In this document: piece after piece, positions 31,148 to 38,051 of the stretch
Position numbering within the stretch: position 1 is the first letter of the stretch
Layout of the letters: every line of letters begins with the position of its first letter
Source of the DNA: JANRKN01 sp033763435
GTDB taxonomy: Bacteria > Planctomycetota > Phycisphaerae > Phycisphaerales > UBA1924
Direction of reading: 5' to 3'
Assembly (NCBI GenBank): GCA_033763435.1
Contig: JANRKN010000159.1
Coordinates: forward strand, 1 to 38,051
Length of the DNA: 38,051 nucleotides
Notes under the pieces: generated by a model
Databases searched by the model: none
Told to the model about the DNA's origin: nothing
The model's input: only the letters and a program-made list of their open reading frames with translations
Made by a program: the position numbers and the translations under genes

Positions 31148-32788
31148 TCAGGCCACGGCTTCGAGCCGCAGCGCCTGCACGGTCCGCCCGTCGGGCAGTG
31201 TCGTCGCCGATCCGTCGCGCTCCAGCGACAGCGTCGGACCCTGACTCACGAGGCCCGCGACTCCGCGCGTGGCCGACGTGTTCGCGGCTTCGTCTCCGAC
31301 GAGGCCGAGCGGGCTCACCCCCGCCAAGTTCCGGCGATCCCCGCCGGCGTGTTCGCCCCCACCATTCCCGCCCCCACCATTTCCGCCCTGTCCGCCGTCG
31401 CCGCGAGAGAAGTCACGGGACGCAGACTGCTCGTGGTCCGTTTCGGACTCGGAGCGCGCGGGCGGTGAGGCCGTCGGCACATCCTGCGCCGCACGAACCT
31501 CGAGCCGATCGACCTCCAGCCCCCGGCGTTCCAGCCCGGCGCGGAGCGACTCGACGCCCTTGCTCAGCAAGTCGCGTGCCGCGAGGGTCGAGGTTTCGAT
31601 GGTCGCGCGGACCTGCTGGTCCTCGATGCGGAGGGTGATGCGCACGGTGCCGAGGGTGTCGGGGGTGAGCCGGAGGGTGACCTCGCCGTCCTTGGCTTTG
31701 AGCGCGGAGGCCAGACCGCGGGCGACCTGGCCCTGGGTCTCGGCTTCCTGCGCGGTGAGGCGCGGGCCGCCGCCGAGTTGCGAACCGAGCGGTCCGGCGA
31801 CGAGCTTGCCGAGCGGGCTCGGTCCTGAGGCGGGGGCGATGCCGACCATCGGCGTGCCGGGGTTGGCGTTCGAGCGCGTGCCCGCGCCCGGAGCACCGGC
31901 GGCCGACGACGCAACCGCGGCCTGGCCCGCGGCGTTCGACGCGTTCGCAGCGCCCGCGCCGGTTTGGGCGGTCCCGGTTTGGCCCGCGCCGATCTGGCCT
32001 GCGCCGATCGGGCCCGCGGAGGCTGCGCCCGAAGAGGCCGTTGAACCACCGGCCGCGGACTCGTCGCCGACGGACGCGCTCGCGGCGCTGTTGGAGAGAT
32101 GTTCGCTGAAGCGCGGGCCGCTCGGCGCTGAAGCTTCGGCCGGTGCGCTCGGCGCCGCGGGCTGCGCGGCGGCAGCATCGCCCGGCGCGCGAGACTCGGC
32201 GGGCGGCGTCGGGCCCGATCGGCCCGGGATCAGGCCGAGCGGATCGGTCGGCGCGGCGGGCTCGCCGGTGGTGGTGTTGCTGACGGCCTTGGACGAGAGG
32301 GTCTGAGGCCCGGGCTTGCGTGCCGAGGAACTCAGCGCCGGATGGCCCGATGCGGGGTTCAGCGTGGGCTCGGGGGGCGCCGAGGCTTCGGGCGCGTCGA
32401 TCGCGGGCGCGCCGAGCTTGGAACCCGCGGCGTCTTCTGCACCGGGCAGCAAGGGCGACGCGGGGGCGCGATCCGTGCGCGGGGCCTGCGCGGGTTCGCG
32501 CGAATCCTGCGGCCCGGCGTCGTCCGACTCCGAGGTCGCGCCGTCTTTGGTGTCGGCTTCGGCCGAGGGGTTCTCGGTCGGCGCATCGCTCTCGCGGGGC
32601 GTGGCGGGCTCGATCGGCGTGGCACGGTCGAACATCGTGCCCGCGCCCGAGACCTGCGCCGCGAGGAACGCGACGAACGTGGCGCTCGAGCCCGACGCGG
32701 CGGCGGCGTTGGATCGCGCAACCTCCCGCGTCAGCGGGTTGGTGGGAGAGGCCGGGTTGGAGGTACGCGTGCTGGCGGTGGTGTTCAT
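31148..32788 (-). CDS. fliK: Flagellar hook-length control protein FliK
   Basis: FliK is a secreted ruler that tells FlhB when the hook is complete. The 546 residues are Ala/Ser/Pro/Gly-rich and likely extended over about 1-350. The C-terminal hook-length domain lies at about 365-460: ALKAKDGEVTLRLTPDTLGTVRITLRIEDQQVRATIETSTLAARDLLSKGVESLRAGLERRGLEVDRLEVRAA, matching the family's LxPexLGxVxVxL pattern. A Gly/Asn-rich tail follows. The ATG overlaps the previous gene's stop as ATGA. A short stretch repeating GQIGAGQ/GQTGTAQ-like units (about 263-280) is visible in the spacer. Identification rests on the C-terminal domain and position. Confidence 0.9.
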   Translation of the reverse strand: MNTTASTRTSNPASPTNPLTREVARSNAAAASGSSATFVAFLAAQVSGAGTMFDRATPIEPATPRESDAPTENPSAEADTKDGATSESDDAGPQDSREPAQAPRTDRAPASPLLPGAEDAAGSKLGAPAIDAPEASAPPEPTLNPASGHPALSSSARKPGPQTLSSKAVSNTTTGEPAAPTDPLGLIPGRSGPTPPAESRAPGDAAAAQPAAPSAPAEASAPSGPRFSEHLSNSAASASVGDESAAGGSTASSGAASAGPIGAGQIGAGQTGTAQTGAGAANASNAAGQAAVASSAAGAPGAGTRSNANPGTPMVGIAPASGPSPLGKLVAGPLGSQLGGGPRLTAQEAETQGQVARGLASALKAKDGEVTLRLTPDTLGTVRITLRIEDQQVRATIETSTLAARDLLSKGVESLRAGLERRGLEVDRLEVRAAQDVPTASPPARSESETDHEQSASRDFSRGDGGQGGNGGGGNGGGEHAGGDRRNLAGVSPLGLVGDEAANTSATRGVAGLVSQGPTLSLERDGSATTLPDGRTVQALRLEAVA

Positions 32789-33597
32789 GGCGCGGCGGCC
32801 TGCGGTCCCGCGGCGAATGTGCCGAGGGTCCGCAGCCGTTCGAGCAAATCCGCTGCCAACGCCGGGTCGGACTTGGCCAGTTCGGTCATGATCTTGGACC
32901 GGGGCCGATCGTCGAGCGCGTTCAGATAGATCACCGCCTGCTCGAGGCCGGGGCTCGCGGCCGGCGCAGGATTGGCCGGGGCCTGCGCAAGCTCGGCCGA
33001 GGGCGTGTTCGCCGCGATGGTGTCAGACGTCGGCGCGGGCGCAGAGGCCTGCGCGGCGGGCGCGTCGCCGGTGCGGATGATCTCGCGCAGGAGCGTCGTC
33101 GCTTCGCCGCTCTTGAGTGAACCCAGCAGCGCGACGGCCCGGCGGAACTGCTCGGTCTTCGTCTTGGCCTCGAGCTGCTCACGCTGGGCGTGCCACGCGG
33201 CGACCTCGGCGCGGAAGGCCGACTGCTCCTGCGAGAGCTTCTCGCGCTCACGCACCAGCGAGGACTGAAGATCGGCGACCTCGCGGCGGAGGCGCTCCAT
33301 CCGCTGACGGTCGACCTCGCTCGCGTCAAGCCGCGCGGCGAGCTGCTCGGCCGCGGTCATCGGGGGCTTCTCGAGCTTCGCGGCCTCTTCCGCGGCTTTC
33401 TTGGCGGCCTCGGCCTTGGCTTCCTCTTCCTTCTTCTTCGCGTCCTCCTCGGCGATGGTCGCGGTGAAGATCTCGCGCACCGCGCGGGCGCGCTCGGTGT
33501 TCAGGCGGCCCGAGCTGTGCAGCCAGCCGATGAACGCGCCCAGCGCGAGCACGTTGGCCAGCGCGATGACGGAGACGATGGTCCAGGCGGACTTCAT
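32785..33597 (-). CDS. MotE/YlxF-like coiled-coil membrane protein
   Basis: This 270-residue single-pass membrane protein has a helix at about 5-26 (WTIVSVIALANVLALGAFIGWL). A long highly charged coiled coil spans about 40-155 (AKKKEEEAKAEAAKKAAEEAAKLEK; RLRREVADLQSSLVREREKLSQEQ). An Ala/Pro linker follows, then a C-terminal MgtE_N-like helical block (LEQAVIYLNALDDRPRSKIMTELAKSDPALAADLLERLRTLG). The same architecture and position, between fliJ and fliK, is seen in Bacillus YlxF and in MotE of alphaproteobacteria, which aids stator or FliL-associated function. The specific role is inferred. It starts at the fliJ stop (one base shared) and overlaps fliK by four bases. Confidence 0.75.
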   Translation of the reverse strand: MKSAWTIVSVIALANVLALGAFIGWLHSSGRLNTERARAVREIFTATIAEEDAKKKEEEAKAEAAKKAAEEAAKLEKPPMTAAEQLAARLDASEVDRQRMERLRREVADLQSSLVREREKLSQEQSAFRAEVAAWHAQREQLEAKTKTEQFRRAVALLGSLKSGEATTLLREIIRTGDAPAAQASAPAPTSDTIAANTPSAELAQAPANPAPAASPGLEQAVIYLNALDDRPRSKIMTELAKSDPALAADLLERLRTLGTFAAGPQAAAP

Positions 33598-34076
33598 CAG
33601 GCGGCCTCCTCACGCAGCGCCCGCGCCGCGGCGATCACGCCCAGCTCGTCGAGCATCGAGCTCTCGCGGCGGTTCTGCTCCTCAAGCCACGCGGCGTAGC
33701 GCTGCTCGCGCAGGATCTCCATCGCGCGGCGGTCCTTGGCCGCGGCCAGCAGCTCGAGCCGCGCCGCGTCGATCCGCGAGTGCACGCCCGCGAGCGCGAG
33801 CACCGCGCGCTGGGCGCGCGCGACGAGCCCCAGCGCCGCCGAGGCCTGCCGGCGGACGTGCGCCACGTCGACGCCCGCGGTTTCGGGGCGCTTCTCGTGC
33901 GTCAGCGCGTCGCGCACGTCGGCGCGGATGTCGGTGATCTCGGCCTGGAAGCCGCGGATCTCGTTCTCCAGGCGCGTGCGCTCGGCCTCGAGCTGCGCGA
34001 CCGCGAGCTGCTTCTGACGCTCGATCGCGCGGCGGTGCTTGAGGATCGGTTCGAGTTCGAAGATGAATCGCGCCAT
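33597..34076 (-). CDS. fliJ: Flagellar export chaperone/stalk protein FliJ
   Basis: FliJ is a small coiled-coil protein that docks in the FliI hexamer like the gamma subunit of F1-ATPase and activates the export gate. The 159 residues begin with FIFELEPILKHRRAIERQKQLAVAQLEAERTRLENEI, the typical FliJ start, and continue as one long helical hairpin to MEILREQRYAAWLEEQNRRESSMLDEL. No membrane segment is present. It lies 20 bases after fliI and shares a base with the next gene's start. Sequence conservation in this family is low, so position adds weight. Confidence 0.88.
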   Translation of the reverse strand: MARFIFELEPILKHRRAIERQKQLAVAQLEAERTRLENEIRGFQAEITDIRADVRDALTHEKRPETAGVDVAHVRRQASAALGLVARAQRAVLALAGVHSRIDAARLELLAAAKDRRAMEILREQRYAAWLEEQNRRESSMLDELGVIAAARALREEAA

Positions 34077-34096
34077 CGTGACGGGGTCCTCTCAGG

Positions 34097-35476
34097 TCAT
34101 GCGCGCCCGCGGGCCTTGGCGTTGCGGGCCGAGGCCTCGGCGAGCGCCTGCGCGAGCTTCTGAAGCATGGCGCGGGCCTTGTCGAAGGGTTCCTGCTCGC
34201 CCCGGCCCTGGCGGAGCAGGGCGTTGATCTGGGCGTTGAAGTCGATCGCGGCGTCGCTCTCGGGGTTGTTGCCGCGGACGTAGGCGCCGATCTGGACCAG
34301 GTCCTCGACCTCGCGGTAGAGCGCGAGCGCGCGCATCAGCGTCCGCCGCGCGGCCGAGTGCGAAGGCTCGCAGATCTCGTCGGCGACGCGCGAGATCGAA
34401 TCGAGCACGTCGATCGCGGGGTAGTGGGCCTTCTGCGCGAGCTTGCGCGAGAGGATCACGTGGCCGTCGAGGATCCCGCGCGCGGCGTCGGACACCGGCT
34501 CGGTCATGTCGTCGCCCTCGACGAGGATCGTGTACAGCCCCGTGACCGACCCGCCCTTGGCATGGCCCGGCGGGGGCACGACCGAGCCCGCGCGCTCGAG
34601 CAGCAGCGCCATCTGCGCGAACACGCTGGGCGTGTAGCCCTTGGTCGCGGGGGGCTCGCCCACCGAGAGGCCGATCTGGCGCTGAGCGTGCGCAAAGCGC
34701 GTGACCGAGTCCATCATCAGCAGCACGTCGCGCGAGCCGCCCACGGGGTCGCGGAAGAACTCGGCGATGGTCGCCGCGGCCTTGGCGGCGCGGATGCGCA
34801 TCAACGGCGATTCATCGCCCGTCGCGACGATCACGACCGAGCGCTTGAGGCCTTCGGGCCCGAGCGCGTGATGGATGAAGTCCTTGACCTCGCGCCCGCG
34901 CTCGCCGATCAGCGCGATGACGTTCACGTCGGCGCTCGTGCGCTGGGCGATCGTGCCCATCAGCGTGCTCTTGCCGACGCCGGGCCCGGCGAAGATACCC
35001 AGGCGCTGCCCGCGCCCGAGCGTGGTCATGAGGTCCAGCGCGCGCACGCCCGTCGTGAGCACCTCGCGGATCGGCGCGCGGCGCAGGGGCGTGAGCGGTT
35101 CGGGGTTCAGGGCGCGCGGCGTGAGATCCGCGATCGGGCCCAGGTCGTCGATCGGCCGGCCCAGACCATCGAGCACGCGCCCGAGCATGCGGTGCGAGAC
35201 GCCGACGGTCTGCGCGACCTGCTCACCCACGACCTCGTCGCCCGCGCGGATGCCGGTGGTCTGGCCCAGGAGCATGACGATGGCGTGTCGGCGCGAGAGG
35301 CCCACGATCTCGCCGAAGACATCGCCCTCGAGCCCGCGGATGCGCACGAGCGTGCCGACGGGCATGGGAAGATCTTCGGCGAGCAGCGTGAGGCCGCGCA
35401 GCTCGGCGACGCGCCCGACGATGCGCATGGGCTGCACGCGGCGGACGGTCTGGATCGCGGAGGCGAGGACGGTCAC
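34097..35476 (-). CDS. fliI: Flagellum-specific ATPase FliI
   Basis: FliI is the F1-beta-like hexameric ATPase of the flagellar export apparatus. The 459 residues are normal length. Walker A is AGPGVGKST (163-171). The catalytic-glutamate region is ALIGERGREVKDFI, Walker B is DVLLMMDSVTRFAHAQRQIGLSVGEPPATKGYTPSVFAQM, and LLERAGS and GSVTGLYTILVEGDDMTEPVSDAARGILDGHVILSRKLA follow. The N-terminal beta-barrel domain (GRVAELRGLTLLAEDLPMPVGTLVRI) is present. The GTG start at 35476 overlaps the fliH stop as GTGA; the frame upstream of it is fliH shadow. fliH and fliJ flank it, completing the export ATPase complex. Confidence 0.96.
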   Translation of the reverse strand: MTVLASAIQTVRRVQPMRIVGRVAELRGLTLLAEDLPMPVGTLVRIRGLEGDVFGEIVGLSRRHAIVMLLGQTTGIRAGDEVVGEQVAQTVGVSHRMLGRVLDGLGRPIDDLGPIADLTPRALNPEPLTPLRRAPIREVLTTGVRALDLMTTLGRGQRLGIFAGPGVGKSTLMGTIAQRTSADVNVIALIGERGREVKDFIHHALGPEGLKRSVVIVATGDESPLMRIRAAKAAATIAEFFRDPVGGSRDVLLMMDSVTRFAHAQRQIGLSVGEPPATKGYTPSVFAQMALLLERAGSVVPPPGHAKGGSVTGLYTILVEGDDMTEPVSDAARGILDGHVILSRKLAQKAHYPAIDVLDSISRVADEICEPSHSAARRTLMRALALYREVEDLVQIGAYVRGNNPESDAAIDFNAQINALLRQGRGEQEPFDKARAMLQKLAQALAEASARNAKARGRA

Positions 35477-36231
35477 GGCGCGCCCTCCCGCGGCTGGGCC
35501 TGCGAGGCGGGCGTGCCGACGAGCGACTCGACAATCCGCGAGAGCTGCGTGGCGATCGAGGCGTCGATGGTGCCCGAGGCCGCGTGGGCGCCTTCGCCCT
35601 GTCCGCGCGTCCGCAGAACGCACGAGCCGCGGGCCAGGGCGGCATCGGTGCGCAGCTCGGCGTGCTGCGCGGCCGGGAAGCGCGAGGCCAGCGCGGGCAG
35701 CGCGTCGCGCACGAGTGACTCGTCCTCGGGGTTCACGAACACGATGAGCGCGCTTGCGGAGGTGACCTGCGCGAGCGCCGCGGCGAGCTGATCGGCCACG
35801 AGCTCGGGCCGGGCCTCGATCGCGCGCTTGACGACCTTCTCCGCGATCAGCAGCGCGAGGTCGAGCACCTCGCGGCGCGCCTCAAGCAGCATCGTCTCAC
35901 GCGCGCCCTCAAAGCGCGTCAGCGCCTCGGCAAACGAAGTCGCCAGCGCGTCGAGCCGGGGCTTGAGCTCCGCCAATGCCTGCGCCTTGCCCTCAGCGCG
36001 GCCCTGCGTCAGGCCCTGCGCGCGCCCCTCGTTCAGACCCTGCGCAAAGCCCTGCTCGCGAGCGCCCGCGATCAGTTTGGCGCGCTCGGACTGGCCATCG
36101 GCGACCAGCCGCTCGGCCTCGTCGCGCGCACGCTGGCGCAGCTTCTCGCCCTGGCGCGCGAGATCGCCCAGGTCGAGCGTGATCGCGTCGGGCGCGATGC
36201 GCGCGAACTCCGCCTGGCGGATCAGCGCCAT
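35473..36231 (-). CDS. fliH: Flagellar assembly protein FliH
   Basis: FliH is the peripheral stalk and regulator of FliI that links it to FliN and the gate. The 252 residues contain a heptad-rich N-terminus and a perfect GxxxG repeat: glycines at 61, 65, 69, 73, 77 and 81 (from GFAQGLNEGRAQGL onward), a hallmark of FliH helices. The C-terminal domain (EARREVLDLALLIAEKVVKRAIEARPELVADQLAAALAQV, then VFVNPEDESLVRDAL) resembles the F1 delta subunit. Position before fliI and four-base overlap with it agree. The Pro/Ala tail is variable. Confidence 0.92.
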   Translation of the reverse strand: MALIRQAEFARIAPDAITLDLGDLARQGEKLRQRARDEAERLVADGQSERAKLIAGAREQGFAQGLNEGRAQGLTQGRAEGKAQALAELKPRLDALATSFAEALTRFEGARETMLLEARREVLDLALLIAEKVVKRAIEARPELVADQLAAALAQVTSASALIVFVNPEDESLVRDALPALASRFPAAQHAELRTDAALARGSCVLRTRGQGEGAHAASGTIDASIATQLSRIVESLVGTPASQAQPREGAP

Positions 36232-36268
36232 GCGTCACCCCCGGCCTGGGCTGGGCGGGCGCGGGTCG

Positions 36269-37309
36269 TCACACGATCAGCTCCGAATCGCCGCCGCGGC
36301 CTTGGATGACCACTTCGCCCGACTCCTCGAGCCTGCGGACGATGTCGACGATGCGCTGCTGCGCCGCTTCGACGTCGGAGACCTTGACCGGGCCCATGAA
36401 CTGGATTTCTTCGCGCACGAGCTGCGCCGCGCGCTCGGACATGTTGCCGAAGATCTTTTCCTGAAGCTCGGGCGAGGCGGTCTTGAGCGCGAGCGCGAGC
36501 TCGTCGTTGTCGACTTCCTTGAGCACCGCCTGGATGCCCTTGCCCTCGACCATCTTGATGTCCTCGAAGACGAACATCAGTCGGCGGATCTGCTCGACGA
36601 GGTCGGGGTCGTCGGCCTCAAGGCCCTCGAGGATCGTCTTCTCCGTCGCGCGGTCGGCGAGGTTGAGGATCTCGGCGACGGTCGGGATGCCGCCGGCCTT
36701 TTCCATGCTCTGCATGAGCATGTTCGCGAGTCGGCTTTCCAGGCCCTTCTCGACCTCGCGGATGACCTCGGGGTTGGTCTGCTCCATGTTGGCGATGCGC
36801 TTGATGACCTCGACCTGCTTCTGCATGGGCAGGCCGCCGAGGATCTCCGCCGCCTTGTGGTGCGCGAGGTGGCACACGATCAGCGCGATCGTCTGCGGGT
36901 GTTCGTCCTGGATGAACGTCAGCAGGTTCTCGCTCTCGGCGCGCTGAAGGAACGCGAAGGGCGTCTTCTGCACCTGCGTCTGGATCTGCTGCAGCACGCG
37001 CTCGGCGGCCTTGCCCTCGAGCGAGTTCGCAAGGATCGCCTTGGCGTAATCGAGGTTGCCTTCGTTCGCGTACTGGCTCGCGATCGTGAGGTTGTAGAAC
37101 TCCTCGACCACGTCGGCCTGCAGACGCGTGGGGACGCGCCCGAGGCTGGCCAGCTCGCGCGTGACTTCCTCGACCTGCTCGGCGGTAAGCTTCTTCAGGA
37201 TGCCCGAGGCGAGTTCGGGCCCGACCGAGAGCAGCAGGATCGCCGCCTTGGTCACGCCTTCGAGTTCCTCGGCCCGCTCGGGCAGTTTTTCGTGAGGCTT
37301 GCGGGGCAT
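36269..37309 (-). CDS. fliG: Flagellar motor switch protein FliG
   Basis: FliG joins the MS-ring to the C-ring and interacts with the stator. The 346 residues show the three domains: N-terminal GVTKAAILLLSVGPELASGILKKLTAEQVEEV (binds FliF); middle domain with the EHPQT motif (FIQDEHPQTIALIVCHL); and C-terminal torque helix region (LMFVFEDIKMV, then LALALKTASPELQEKIFGNMSERAAQLVREEIQFMGPVKVSDVEAAQQRIVDIVRRLEESGEVVI). Charged torque residues are conserved. I chose ATG at 37309, preceded by GGAGAG at eight bases; a GTG three codons earlier is possible. It lies 15 bases from the fliF stop. Confidence 0.95.
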   Translation of the reverse strand: MPRKPHEKLPERAEELEGVTKAAILLLSVGPELASGILKKLTAEQVEEVTRELASLGRVPTRLQADVVEEFYNLTIASQYANEGNLDYAKAILANSLEGKAAERVLQQIQTQVQKTPFAFLQRAESENLLTFIQDEHPQTIALIVCHLAHHKAAEILGGLPMQKQVEVIKRIANMEQTNPEVIREVEKGLESRLANMLMQSMEKAGGIPTVAEILNLADRATEKTILEGLEADDPDLVEQIRRLMFVFEDIKMVEGKGIQAVLKEVDNDELALALKTASPELQEKIFGNMSERAAQLVREEIQFMGPVKVSDVEAAQQRIVDIVRRLEESGEVVIQGRGGDSELIV

Positions 37310-37324
37310 CGCTCCCACTCTCCA

Positions 37325-38051
<727 letters not shown>

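Noticed and set aside
34358..35791. Long plus-strand reading frame opposite fliI
   Set aside because: Complement of a conserved ATPase gene; Arg/His/Asp-rich translation.

Overview
The window is very GC-rich and is almost fully coding. It looks like a Gram-negative, flagellated bacterium of the Planctomycetota, most likely Phycisphaerae-like. That placement is an inference from three things: LPS/Kdo genes together with outer-membrane-type lipoproteins, a flagellar cluster in a Bacillus-like order, and the general codon and protein style. No marker was searched. The + strand right end stops in a 77-base poly-C run that is almost certainly an assembly or sequencing artefact.

Left part (1-15.3 kb) is a mixed housekeeping region. 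The rpsO-pnp pair is on the minus strand, with a strong hairpin and T-rich tract between the genes. On the plus strand follow a class I aminotransferase and a 1062-residue LptC/OstA-like protein. Convergent to these are kdsC and kdsD (Kdo synthesis), so three neighbouring genes point to lipopolysaccharide synthesis and export. Then come scpA (chromosome condensation), a solitary nuoC, a putative TIM-barrel protein, an unrecognised protein with a strong terminator, a TolB-like beta-propeller lipoprotein, a CsgG/LpoB-like lipoprotein, a small unknown, a XerC/D recombinase and folK.

Right part (15.3-38 kb) is one long flagellar cluster, entirely on the minus strand. In transcription order it runs fliF(partial)-fliG-fliH-fliI-fliJ-motE/ylxF-like-fliK-flgD-flagellar operon protein-flgE-motA-like-fliL-fliN-fliO-fliP-fliQ-fliR-flhB-flhA-flhF-flhG-small membrane protein-fliA. 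This resembles the Bacillus subtilis fla/che order, with the sigma factor last. It encodes the MS-ring, part of the C-ring, the export ATPase complex, hook-assembly proteins, the export gate, the polar-placement GTPase/ATPase pair and sigma-28. Many junctions overlap by 1-4 bases (ATGA/GTGA), which suggests translational coupling. A good sigma-28 promoter (CAAA-N15-GCCGATAG) lies just upstream of the motA-like gene.

The most striking points are these. flhF is interrupted by one in-frame TAG, with the frame open on both sides. fliM and motB are missing from the places where synteny predicts them, and the fliL-fliN gap instead holds a terminator and a perfect 26-bp palindrome. The motA-like protein is reduced and divergent. 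FlhG carries about 95 extra N-terminal residues before its FlhF-activating DQAxxLR motif. An uncharacterised two-helix membrane protein sits between flhG and fliA.
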